Shown here: one piece after another, positions 23,803-31,423 of the stretch | Layout of the letters: every line of letters starts with the position of its first letter | Numbering within the stretch: position 1 is the stretch's first letter | NCBI GenBank assembly: GCA_910588325.1 | Contig: CAJUPP010000020.1 | Location: 1 to 48,406, forward strand | Direction: 5' to 3' | Length of the DNA stretch: 48,406 nt | Origin: an uncultured Hungatella sp. | Lineage (GTDB): Bacteria > Bacillota > Clostridia > Lachnospirales > Lachnospiraceae | The notes under the pieces: generated by a model | Told to the model about the DNA's origin: nothing | What the model saw: the letters and a program-made list of their open reading frames with translations, nothing else | Database searches by the model: none | Made by a program: the position numbers and the translations under genes

Positions 23803-24765
23803 ATGTTGGGAGAAGAATTGGGAATCTGTCTGGAGGATTGGAAAGTCTGTCTGGAAGAGAAAGAAGGCCAGGTGGTTATGAGAATCACCGGCCGGGATAT
23901 AATGGAAAACTGGATTCGGTCGTCGCCTGTAAAAGAGGCTGTCCTGACCTATTGTGGCTGGCAGGTAATGACAGAAAAACAGGATGAGACTTATCTTTTA
24001 AAGCCGGACAATGAAAGGCTAAGGAGCGAGAGAGGATTATGGGGAAATCTGCGCACTACATGGTCTTTGCTGGCAGAAAGACTGCCTGGAAAACTTCGGC
24101 TTTTTGCACGGTTATGGGAGGATCCGCTGTGGATGTGCTGGGATGACCTTTGCGATGACCGGGAGAAGCTTAAGGAGTGGAGCAGGAAATATAGGATTGA
24201 AGAAGATTTCCAGACACTTTATTTGTATACCATCTGTCTGGATAAAAGCCGGAGGATGCGGGGAATGTCCAAAAGGCCAGGCTGGCAGGGGAGGGGGACT
24301 AAGAGTGACTTTTTCCTGTGTCTGAATGAAGACAGAGCTTATTGTTTTGAGGGCTTGCGGACAGAGAAAGGTGATATGTGGCCCGGATGGAAATATGTCT
24401 CCCAGGAGATCGGGGGAAAGAAGCCGTCCCCTATCCATATCCGGGCGAATTACCAATGCATAGATTCTCTGTGGGAAAAATATCTGGTCATTTCTTACAA
24501 TATGACGGAGAGAAAACGTATAGAGCTGGTAAAGGCCTCCTCATGTCTGTATTTGTCAGAAAGAGAAGAAGATGATGAAGAAACTGAGGTACAAAAAGAG
24601 AATCAGATTCCAGACTGTTTTTCAGGCGGGAAGCTGTACATCTGTAATGAAGGAGAGGAAGCATTATATATAAGCGGGATTGCCGGGGAGACAAAGCTTC
24701 TTCCGGGGGCTGTGCTGCCGGTTGACATAGAGGAGAGCAGGAACGATGATTTTTGTGACAGGTGA
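23803..24765 (+). CDS. Unknown cytoplasmic protein, 320 residues
   Basis: Start ATG 23803 was chosen because GGAG lies six bases upstream; in-frame ATGs at 23782 and 23791 lack a site. Rich in Trp (WEDPLWMCWDD) and in Cys-containing segments. No catalytic motif or membrane segment is evident, and no family is recognised. Its 3' end overlaps the metallophosphoesterase start by 20 bases in another frame, implying an operon. Confidence 0.65.
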   Translation: MLGEELGICLEDWKVCLEEKEGQVVMRITGRDIMENWIRSSPVKEAVLTYCGWQVMTEKQDETYLLKPDNERLRSERGLWGNLRTTWSLLAERLPGKLRLFARLWEDPLWMCWDDLCDDREKLKEWSRKYRIEEDFQTLYLYTICLDKSRRMRGMSKRPGWQGRGTKSDFFLCLNEDRAYCFEGLRTEKGDMWPGWKYVSQEIGGKKPSPIHIRANYQCIDSLWEKYLVISYNMTERKRIELVKASSCLYLSEREEDDEETEVQKENQIPDCFSGGKLYICNEGEEALYISGIAGETKLLPGAVLPVDIEESRNDDFCDR

Positions 24766-25489
24766 TTGCCATGGAGAGTACGGGCGGTTTTCCGTCAGAG
24801 GATTTCCGCAGCAGAAGGAGATGGACAGAACGGATCTGGTGATTCTGGCAGGTGATTTCGGATATTGGGATCGCTCGCCGGAGCAGAAGTACTGGCTGGA
24901 CTGGCTGGAACAAAAGGATTTTACCGTCGGGTTTGTGGACGGTAATCATGAGAATTATGATATGCTGGCAGAGCTTCCGGTGGAATCCTGGAATGGTGGA
25001 AAGGTTCAGTTTGTCCGGGAAAATGTGATTCATCTGATGCGGGGACAGATGTACCGGATTCAGGGGAAACGTTTCTTTACCTTTGGGGGCGCAAGATCTC
25101 ATGATATCCGGGACGGGATTCTGGAAAGGGATGACCCGGATCTTCGGAGGAAGGTTCAGGCCCTGGAGAAGAAGGGAGGCCTGTACCGAATCAATCATCT
25201 GTCATGGTGGAAAGAGGAGATGCCGGACATGGCAGAGTATGAAGAAGGAAGACAGTGCATGGAGCGGTATGGGTGGGCATGTGATTACATAATCAGCCAC
25301 TGCGCGCCCTCCAGTATTCAGGCAGTACTTTCTTTAGGAGAGTATAAACCGGATGAACTGACAAAGTATCTGGAGGAGATCCACAGGAAATGTCACTACC
25401 GGACATGGTTTTTCGGACATTATCACAGGGATGAACAAGTGGATGAGAGACATAGACTCTTGTATCATGAGATCCTGAGGATTGTATAA
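24746..25489 (+). CDS. Metallophosphoesterase (calcineurin-like)
   Basis: A 247-residue protein with the full set of dinuclear metal ligands: GDCHG (residues 6-10), GDFGYWD, GNHEN, SHCAPS and FFGHYH (near residue 220). Cytosolic. This clade is often found beside RNA ligases, and here an RNA ligase remnant follows after 22 bases, so a 2',3'-phosphate/end-healing role is plausible but inferred. Start ATG 24746 has AGGA upstream. Confidence 0.9.
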   Translation: MIFVTGDCHGEYGRFSVRGFPQQKEMDRTDLVILAGDFGYWDRSPEQKYWLDWLEQKDFTVGFVDGNHENYDMLAELPVESWNGGKVQFVRENVIHLMRGQMYRIQGKRFFTFGGARSHDIRDGILERDDPDLRRKVQALEKKGGLYRINHLSWWKEEMPDMAEYEEGRQCMERYGWACDYIISHCAPSSIQAVLSLGEYKPDELTKYLEEIHRKCHYRTWFFGHYHRDEQVDERHRLLYHEILRIV

Positions 25490-25511
25490 AAACAGCGGAG
25501 GAGTAAGAACA

Positions 25512-25923
25512 ATGATACAGAAACGGTATATGGAGATTGAGCGCATTCGGGACGACTATGAGGCCGGGTTTCGGGCAGGAGATCTGGTACAGATATCGGA
25601 AAAATAGACGGGAGCAACGGCGCTGTTCAGTATGATGCAACAACAAAAACCCTGACGGCTTTTTCAAGGAACAGACAGCTGAATGAAAAAAACGGTTAAG
25701 CGGTTTTTGGAATTATGTCCAGGGACTATGTGCAGAGGAGTATAAGGACACGCCGGATTATGTGATTTTCGGAGAGTGGCTTACCTACAATGGGATTGTA
25801 TATAAACCAGAGAACATAAACAAGTGGTATGTATTTGATATTTATGACAGGAAAGAAATGAGATATCTGCCCAAATTCCTCTGCCATAAATCTAAAAAAG
25901 AACGGCGATGTGGAAGCAGGTGA
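25512..25923 (+). pseudogene. Frameshifted, truncated RNA ligase
   Basis: Three frames must be joined to read an RNA ligase. Frame 1 (25512-25607) gives KRYMEIERIRD...VQISEK and stops at TAG. Frame 2 (from about 25601) gives the nucleotidyl-transfer motif EKIDGSNGAVQYD and SRNRQLNEKN. Frame 3 (from about 25690 to TGA 25921-25923) gives SGFWNYVQG, VIFGEWLTYN and KWYVFDIYD (motifs III/IIIa). Both shifts are at A-runs (25600-25604 and 25684-25692). The C-terminus with motifs IV/V is missing. Either decayed after insertion of the invertible locus, or partly sequencing error at homopolymers. Confidence 0.65.
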
Positions 25924-25985
25924 GGTGTGGATGGAGTTGGAAGGAAAATCATGAGTTATATTTTAATAAAATCTCTGTAACGACC

Positions 25986-26026
25986 AAAAAAGTGTCGCTT
26001 AACAAGCAGTTAAGCGACACTTTTTT
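25986..26026. terminator. Bidirectional intrinsic terminator forming the left inverted repeat
   Basis: A perfect 18-bp hairpin with a 5-base loop (arms 25986-26003 and 26009-26026; core GTGTCGCTTAAC), flanked by six A on one side and six T on the other, so it can terminate in both directions. The T tract serving rightward transcription (26021-26026) lies inside the putative invertible segment. Confidence 0.85.
25996..26018 (+). repeat. Left recombination site (23-bp inverted repeat)
   Basis: A 23-base sequence whose exact reverse complement occurs at 26216-26238. Internally it has palindromic arms (GCTTAA/TTAAGC) around an asymmetric centre CAAGCAG, the usual form of a tyrosine-recombinase crossover site. 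Matching stops exactly at both edges. Confidence 0.8.
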
Positions 26027-26068
26027 ATAATAAAATATAAAAAAATCTATTATTTTATAACGATTTTG

Positions 26069-26097
26069 ATTATAACATCATTTCTAATGACTGTCAA
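26069..26097 (-). promoter_or_regulatory. Perfect consensus promoter inside invertible segment, facing away from the locus
   Basis: Minus-strand TTGACA (26097-26092), exactly 17 bases, then TATAAT (26074-26069). Both hexamers are perfect. In the present orientation it fires left, into the hairpin at 25986-26026. Inversion between the repeats would move it to about 26137-26165 facing the antiterminator and polysaccharide genes. Confidence 0.85.
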
Positions 26098-26215
26098 CAG
26101 TATGAACTTTCCAGTTTTTCTGAAAATTATTTGATGAAATCACAAAAAATTTATAAAACTACCATTAAATAAATATAATACTAGGAGCACTTAACGAAGA
26201 AGTTGACAAAATACG

Positions 26216-26238
26216 GTCGCTTAACTGCTTGTTAAGCG
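26216..26238 (-). repeat. Right recombination site (23-bp inverted repeat)
   Basis: Exact reverse complement of 25996-26018; 197 bases separate the two. It lacks the flanking A and T tracts of the left copy and so is not a terminator here. It lies about 36 bases before the first antiterminator gene. Confidence 0.8.
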
Positions 26239-26274
26239 TACATATCAGAGTTTTATGACGAATTTTTAAAGGGG

Positions 26275-26787
26275 ATGAAAATAATCTGGTATTTACTGAG
26301 ATGCCCTGAAGGTAAGGAAGAGAATTATGTGCAAAGATGCCAAAGGCTTATAAATCCGGAGGGTATTGGGGAAGTAGTCTGTTTTAAGTATCAGCGTATG
26401 CTGCGATATGGCGGCGGATGGCATTTTGAAAACCGGATTTTGCTGCCAGGATATATTTTTGTGTCAGAGGCAAAAACAGGGAAAATAAAGGAGAAAGACA
26501 AAAGCAGCCCTAATTGTGGTGAAGGGTTCAGAGAATTAAGGCCTTTTATGATTCCGTGTAAAGTATCCTGCCTGAAAGTATTATGTTCAGAAGGTAATTT
26601 GATTGGAATATCCCGGGGAATAATTAGAAACGGCATTCCTTTTATAACCCAGGGACCATTAAAAGATCGAGAGCATTTGATTCAAAAGATAGATCGCCAT
26701 AAAAGAACGGCGGAAATTGAAATACAGCTTGCAGGAAAGACAAAGCGAATGGTGGTAGGCCTGGAGATTTATGAAAAGCAGGAATAA
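26275..26787 (+). CDS. loaP: LoaP/NusG-family specialised antiterminator, first copy
   Basis: A 170-residue NusG paralogue. The NGN domain opens with IIWYLLRCPEGKEENYVQRC and includes RILLPGYIFV; the C-terminal KOW region has QGPLKDREHLIQKIDRHKRTA. LoaP-type proteins bind elongating RNA polymerase at an RNA hairpin and allow read-through of terminators in long polysaccharide or antibiotic operons. It is the first gene after the invertible promoter. The GGGG next to ATG 26275 is unusually close for a ribosome site, so translation may be weak. It is more divergent than the second copy at 27140. Confidence 0.85.
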   Translation: MKIIWYLLRCPEGKEENYVQRCQRLINPEGIGEVVCFKYQRMLRYGGGWHFENRILLPGYIFVSEAKTGKIKEKDKSSPNCGEGFRELRPFMIPCKVSCLKVLCSEGNLIGISRGIIRNGIPFITQGPLKDREHLIQKIDRHKRTAEIEIQLAGKTKRMVVGLEIYEKQE

Positions 26788-26913
26788 CGAAAATATTAGA
26801 AATGAAGCCTCTGAAGCATTGGCACAGAAGGTTTTGATTCTATGGTCATATTGGCAGGGAATATCTGCAGATAAAAAAATTTTTAGTCTGCAGAATGGCG
26901 GAGCTTACCCTGG

Positions 26914-27071
26914 AGCGTGTTTGAAAATTCATTCCCGTCATCTGCACGTCCCACTTCGCGGTATATTTGGCTCAAATTCACTTAACGTAGCCCGCTACGC
27001 CGCGTTCATTTGAGCCAAATCCCCATAAATTGTGGTGTGCAGCTGATGAAAAGCAATTTTCAAACATGCTC
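26914..27071. repeat. Long imperfect palindrome (MITE-like)
   Basis: Imperfect inverted repeat with arms of about 70 bases, beginning GAGCGTGTTTGAAAATT and ending AATTTTCAAACATGCTC, with an apex at CGTAGCCCGCTACG (26986-26999). It fills most of the 352-base gap between the two antiterminator genes. A related half-element lies at the right end of the window. No gene is supported in the gap. Confidence 0.75.
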
Positions 27072-27139
27072 TAAAATACCGAAAACATTTTTTTATTTAA
27101 ACCAGTTATATTAAATGCATTATGGAAGGAAAATAAAAC

Positions 27140-27652
27140 ATGTGGTATGTTATACAGACTTTTGGGGGAGAAGAAGAGAGAACTGCCCATATGATAAGGA
27201 AAGGAATTTCTCCCTGTTATATAGAGGAGTGTTTTATTCCCAAAAGAGAACGAATGAAGAAGTTTCATGGCTGCTGGAATAAAGTAGAAGAAATTCTGTT
27301 TCACGGCTATGTGTTTGTGATCTCTGAGAAACCGGAAGGAATGTATCGGGAACTAATGCAGATTCCTAAACTAACAAAAATTTTAGGAAGGGAAAGAGAC
27401 TATTTTATTCCTCTGAATGAGGAAGAGGAACGGTTTGTTCGGAGAATCGGAGATGAGGAACACAGAACTTCGATTTCTAAAGTGGTGGTTGGGGAGGATA
27501 AGATGGTTCGGGTAGTTGACGGACCTTTAAAAGATTACATGGGAAATGTGGTGGAAGTCAATCTTCATAAGAGAGAAGCCAAAATTCAGGTACAATTTAT
27601 GAAAAGGCGGGTAGAGCTGTATATGGGAATAGAAATGATTGAAAGAGGCTGA
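27140..27652 (+). CDS. loaP: LoaP transcription antiterminator, second copy
   Basis: A 170-residue LoaP-type NusG paralogue: MWYVIQTFGGEEERTAHMI at the N-terminus, CFIPKRERMKKFHG, EEILFHGYVFV in the NGN domain, and VVDGPLKDYMGNVVEVN in the KOW domain. It acts on RNA polymerase in the cytosol to permit transcription through downstream terminators. Start ATG 27140 follows GGAAGGA. The gene ends inside an intrinsic terminator, directly before the biosynthetic genes, which strongly suggests it controls them by antitermination. Confidence 0.93.
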   Translation: MWYVIQTFGGEEERTAHMIRKGISPCYIEECFIPKRERMKKFHGCWNKVEEILFHGYVFVISEKPEGMYRELMQIPKLTKILGRERDYFIPLNEEEERFVRRIGDEEHRTSISKVVVGEDKMVRVVDGPLKDYMGNVVEVNLHKREAKIQVQFMKRRVELYMGIEMIERG

Positions 27653-27668
27653 AAAAGTCTCTTTTTAT
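27642..27668 (+). terminator. Intrinsic terminator overlapping loaP stop codon
   Basis: A 9-bp stem (AAAGAGGCT with AGTCTCTTT, one G-U pair, loop GAAAA) followed by TTATT lies across the loaP stop at 27650-27652 and 48 bases before the first biosynthetic gene. A likely target of LoaP read-through. Confidence 0.75.
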
Positions 27669-27712
27669 TATATATAAATAAAATACGGTTTTTGTGAGAG
27701 GAAAGTTGCTTC

Positions 27713-29035
27713 ATGGTCAGAGAATTGAAAGAGCGGTTTGCCGGAATCAAGCCGTTTGAGAAGAAAATATGGTTGTCTTCCCCTACGATGCATGGGAAAG
27801 AGATGAAATATATACAGGAGGCTTACGACAGCAACTGGATGACGACAGTAGGTGTCAATATTGACAAGTTAGAACAGCTGGTGGCTGAGAAGGTTGGAGT
27901 AAAGTATGCTGTAGGTTTGACGTGTGGAACAGCAGCGCTTCATCTGTGTGTGAAGCTGGCTGCAGAGCGGCTTTATGGAAGTTCCAGCGGCATCAGTACT
28001 CCGTCAGGATTAGGGCTTGGGGGAGCATTGAAAGGGGTTCGGGTATTTTGCTCGGATATGACTTTTGATGCTACGGTAAATCCTGTGGTTTATGAAGGCG
28101 GTGAACCTATATTTATTGATACTGAATATGATACCTGGAATATGAGTCCAAAAGCGCTGGAACAGGCATTCCGGATTTATCCGGATGTAAGGCTTGTTGT
28201 CCTTGCTCATCTCTATGGGACGCCGGCAAAGATTGACGAAATCAGGAAGATATGCGATGCCCATAATGCATTGCTGATTGAGGATGCAGCGGAAAGCTTC
28301 GGGGCGACATATAAGGGAAGACAGACAGGAAGTTTCGGGGATTATGCGATTTTGTCATTTAACGGAAATAAGATAATTACCGGGTCATCAGGAGGGATGT
28401 TTTTAACTAATGAGCTTCGGGATGCTAATAAAGTTCGAAAATGGTCCACACAGTCGCGGGAGGCAGCACCCTGGTACCAGCATGAGGAACTGGGATACAA
28501 TTACCGGATGAGCAATGTGATTGCCGGCGTAGCCAGAGGGCAGATGGAGTTTCTGGAGGAGCATATTCAGAAGAAGACAAAGATATATGAGAGGTATAAA
28601 CGGGGGCTGGAAGGGCTGCCGGCAGAGATGAATCCATGGGATGATAAGAACAGTGTGCCAAATTTCTGGCTGTCCTGTCTGCTGATTGATAGAAAGCATA
28701 TGTGTAGTACACAGAGGTCAGAAAGGAAGGTAATCTATAAGAGTGAACATGGAAAATCCTGTCCGGCAGAGATTCTTGAGACGCTGGCTTTTTTTCATGC
28801 AGAGGGAAGGCCGGTATGGAAACCGATGCACATGCAGAACATTTATAAGAACAATGGATTTGTGACAGTAAATGGTTCCGGGAGAGGATGCAGTAATGCC
28901 TACATAGATGAGGAGACAGATTTTGATGTGGGTGCGGATATCTTTGACAGAGGAGTGTGCCTGCCGAGTGATATTAAGATGAGCAGGGAGGAGCAGGAGA
29001 GGATTATTGAGATTATTCGGCGGTGTTTCTGGTAA
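27713..29035 (+). CDS. DegT/DnrJ/EryC1/StrS aminotransferase
   Basis: A 440-residue PLP-dependent sugar aminotransferase-like protein. The start KKIWLSSPTMHGKEMKYI with WMTTVG, the EDAAESFGATYKGRQ motif and the Schiff-base lysine in FNGNKIITGSSGG (K220) are all family hallmarks. It would aminate a keto-sugar nucleotide (PglE/bacillosamine-like). Residues ~325-350 include an unusual insertion. Its base composition is like the left flank, not the AT-rich genes that follow. It is also the only PLP aminotransferase in the locus, so amination of phosphonoacetaldehyde cannot be excluded. Confidence 0.9.
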   Translation: MVRELKERFAGIKPFEKKIWLSSPTMHGKEMKYIQEAYDSNWMTTVGVNIDKLEQLVAEKVGVKYAVGLTCGTAALHLCVKLAAERLYGSSSGISTPSGLGLGGALKGVRVFCSDMTFDATVNPVVYEGGEPIFIDTEYDTWNMSPKALEQAFRIYPDVRLVVLAHLYGTPAKIDEIRKICDAHNALLIEDAAESFGATYKGRQTGSFGDYAILSFNGNKIITGSSGGMFLTNELRDANKVRKWSTQSREAAPWYQHEELGYNYRMSNVIAGVARGQMEFLEEHIQKKTKIYERYKRGLEGLPAEMNPWDDKNSVPNFWLSCLLIDRKHMCSTQRSERKVIYKSEHGKSCPAEILETLAFFHAEGRPVWKPMHMQNIYKNNGFVTVNGSGRGCSNAYIDEETDFDVGADIFDRGVCLPSDIKMSREEQERIIEIIRRCFW

Positions 29036-29062
29036 AGAGAAAGCGAAAGGAGAAATTATGAT

Positions 29063-29701
29063 ATGTGGCATAAGCCTTATGGCCTATATGAAAAATATAT
29101 AAAGCGTCCACAGGATTTTGTCTGTGCATTATTGGCAATTATTATGTTTACACCTGTAATGCTAGTAATTGCCGTCCTTGTATGGATTAAACTCGGTGTA
29201 CCAATCCTCTTTATACAGGAACGGCCTGGCAGAAAAGGGATGCCATTTAAACTCTATAAATTTAGAACGATGATTCCGGCTAAGAGCGGTATAATTGATT
29301 CGGCACAGGATGCTCAGCGCCTTACATCCTTTGGAAAAAAATTGCGTTCTACATCTCTTGATGAGCTTCCGGAACTTTTTAATATACTTAAAGGAGATAT
29401 GGCAATCGTTGGTCCGAGGCCTTTGTTAACTCAATACTTATCTCGTTATGATGACTACCAGGCACGTCGTCATGAAGTTCGCCCCGGTTTAACAGGTCTT
29501 GCTCAGGTACATGGCCGAAATTCAATTTCATGGGAAGATAAATTTAGATGGGATGTAAGATATGTAGATCATATTACATTTCTTGGAGATTGGGAAATCA
29601 TATTTGAAACGGTAATGGCAGTTATTAAACGTGAAGGTATATCTGCCTCTGGGGAAGCAACGGCAGGAGAATTTTTAGGAAACAAAGAAAACAAGTCATG
29701 A
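29063..29701 (+). CDS. Monotopic phosphoglycosyl transferase (sugar transferase) starting the glycan
   Basis: A 212-residue enzyme of the PglC/bacterial sugar transferase type. It attaches the first sugar phosphate to undecaprenyl phosphate at the inner membrane face. A reentrant hydrophobic segment lies at residues ~15-38 (FVCALLAIIMFTPVMLVIAV). The FKLYKFRTM motif, the catalytic Asp-Glu dyad in STSLDELPE, and VGPRPLL and RPGLTGLAQV are all present. It lacks the extra N-terminal membrane domain of WcaJ. ATG 29063 is used; a nearer ATG at 29058 is out of frame. Confidence 0.93.
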   Translation: MWHKPYGLYEKYIKRPQDFVCALLAIIMFTPVMLVIAVLVWIKLGVPILFIQERPGRKGMPFKLYKFRTMIPAKSGIIDSAQDAQRLTSFGKKLRSTSLDELPELFNILKGDMAIVGPRPLLTQYLSRYDDYQARRHEVRPGLTGLAQVHGRNSISWEDKFRWDVRYVDHITFLGDWEIIFETVMAVIKREGISASGEATAGEFLGNKENKS

Positions 29702-29823
29702 ATAAAAAAGTATGAAAACCAAGATTGGCTGAAACTTGTAAGCCATGCCATAGTAAAAATTTAAGGAATGATATGAAACAACTGTAAAGGATGTTATAAG
29801 TAAAAAGTAAAGGGAAGATGTAA

Positions 29824-30774
29824 ATGAAGATTTTGTTTACAAGTGTTGGAAGACGAGTTGAACTGATAGAGGCTTTCCGTTATGCAGTTAAAAATAATAG
29901 GATGTTTTTTCAGATTTATGGAGCGGATATGGATGTAACAGCACCAGCATTAAAGTATTGCGATCATGTAGTAATTGTTCCACCGATTAAAAGTAAAGAG
30001 TATATTCCTACATTGCTGAAAATATGTGAAGATAGAAAGATAGATGCTCTTATTCCTACTATAGACACAGACCTTCAGATTTTATCTGAAAATAAAGAAC
30101 TATTAAAGCAGTCTGGTACAAGAGTGGTGATTAGCAGTCCAGATAAGATCAGAATTTGTCGCGATAAGCGTTTGACTTCAGATTACTTTAATTCGATTGG
30201 TCTAAAAAGTCCACAGTCTGTGGATGATTATAAAAAATATGATGGGGGATTTCCAGCTTTTATAAAACCTAAGGATGGAAGTTCTAGTATTTTGGCATTT
30301 AAAGCAAACACTATGGAAGAATTAAAAGTTTATGCTGAACAGGTACCAAATTATATAATTCAACCATTTATATCAGGAACAGAATATACGGTCGATGTAT
30401 TGTGTGATTTTGAGGGAAATCCCATTTATATTACACCAAGAATCCGTGTGGCTGTCAGGGCTGGTGAAGTATTAAAAACTGAAATTCGGCAGGATAAAAA
30501 GATAATTGAAGAAGTGAAAAAATTACTGCTTGATTATAAACCATGTGGTGCAATAACTTTACAGCTTATACGTCAACAAGAAACAGGAGAAGACATTTAC
30601 ATAGAAATTAATCCACGATTTGGGGGAGGTGCACCTCTTAGTATAAAGGCCGGTGCGGACAGCGCGGAAGCATTATTGAGGCTATTGAATGGAGAGAAGC
30701 TCACATATCAGGATGCAGCAGCAGAGGATGGAGCTATTTACAGTCGTTTTGAGCAAAGCATAAAGGTTAAGTAA
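29824..30774 (+). CDS. ATP-grasp family enzyme
   Basis: A 316-residue ATP-grasp protein of the CarB-like type, with an N-terminal Rossmann-like pre-domain (FTSVGRRVELIEAF), KPKDGSSSI in the ATP loop, IIQPFISGTEYTVDVL, and the metal-binding IEINPRFGGGAP. It would ligate a carboxylate to an amine, possibly attaching an amino acid to a sugar or a polyol. It is followed after four bases by a HAD hydrolase; such pairs are common in surface polysaccharide loci. Substrate unknown. Confidence 0.88.
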   Translation: MKILFTSVGRRVELIEAFRYAVKNNRMFFQIYGADMDVTAPALKYCDHVVIVPPIKSKEYIPTLLKICEDRKIDALIPTIDTDLQILSENKELLKQSGTRVVISSPDKIRICRDKRLTSDYFNSIGLKSPQSVDDYKKYDGGFPAFIKPKDGSSSILAFKANTMEELKVYAEQVPNYIIQPFISGTEYTVDVLCDFEGNPIYITPRIRVAVRAGEVLKTEIRQDKKIIEEVKKLLLDYKPCGAITLQLIRQQETGEDIYIEINPRFGGGAPLSIKAGADSAEALLRLLNGEKLTYQDAAAEDGAIYSRFEQSIKVK

Positions 30775-30778
30775 TTAA

Positions 30779-31408
30779 ATGATAGAAGTAGAAAGAATTC
30801 TCGATATTGAACAATATTTATATGGAATTGATACAGTGCTTTTTGATTTAGATGATACACTTTATTCGGAAAAGGATTATGTGAAAAGTGGTTACTGCGC
30901 TATAGCCAAACTTTTCCCGGAAATAGAAAATATGGAGAAGAAGCTTTGGACTGTATTTGAAAAAGGTGGAAAGGCGATTGATAAAGTACTGCAGGATGAA
31001 GGCCTGAGAGATTTAAATAATAAACAGACGGCGCTGCATGCTTATCGGCTTCATACCCCCAAAATACATTTGTATGAAGGAGTTTCTGAGATGCTGATGC
31101 GAATTCGGGCATCCCATAAGACAGGCATTATTACAGACGGTCGTCCGGAAGGGCAGTTGGCAAAGATTAAGGCTCTTGGATTAGAAGAGATGGTAGATGA
31201 GATTATTATTACAGATACACTTGGTGGCATAGAATATCGGAAACCCTGTTCTAAGGCATTTACAATTATGCAAAATAGGATGCGGACGCCATATGAACGA
31301 ATGGTATATGTTGGTGATAACATTAGTAAAGATTTTATTGCTCCGCAAAAGCTGGGGATGAGAAGTATATGGGTAATAAATAAAAATGGGCTTTATTTCG
31401 AATCATGA
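30779..31408 (+). CDS. HAD-family hydrolase
   Basis: A 209-residue HAD phosphatase with the nucleophile motif FDLDDTLYSE (residues ~22-31), ITDGRPEG (motif II), RKPCSKAF (motif III) and VGDNISKDF (motif IV). Cytosolic. It is translated right after the ATP-grasp gene and has a poor ribosome site of its own, suggesting coupling. It probably dephosphorylates an intermediate in the same pathway. Confidence 0.9.
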   Translation: MIEVERILDIEQYLYGIDTVLFDLDDTLYSEKDYVKSGYCAIAKLFPEIENMEKKLWTVFEKGGKAIDKVLQDEGLRDLNNKQTALHAYRLHTPKIHLYEGVSEMLMRIRASHKTGIITDGRPEGQLAKIKALGLEEMVDEIIITDTLGGIEYRKPCSKAFTIMQNRMRTPYERMVYVGDNISKDFIAPQKLGMRSIWVINKNGLYFES

Positions 31409-31423
31409 GGTAAGAAAAGGTTT

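Noticed and set aside
26203..26208. TTGACA on the plus strand close to the right repeat as a rightward promoter
   Set aside because: No acceptable -10 at 16-18 bases; the TACATA further on is 30 bases away.
25996..26238. CRISPR-like repeat array from the two similar repeats
   Set aside because: Only two copies, in inverted orientation, with a promoter between them; no spacer series and no cas genes.
26771..27013. 80-residue plus-strand frame between the two loaP genes
   Set aside because: It overlaps the first loaP end and runs into the palindromic element, with no ribosome site and no family pattern; judged chance.
29702..29823. Terminator between the sugar transferase and ATP-grasp genes
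   Set aside because: The small TGGCT/AGCCA hairpin has no T tract, so termination is not supported.
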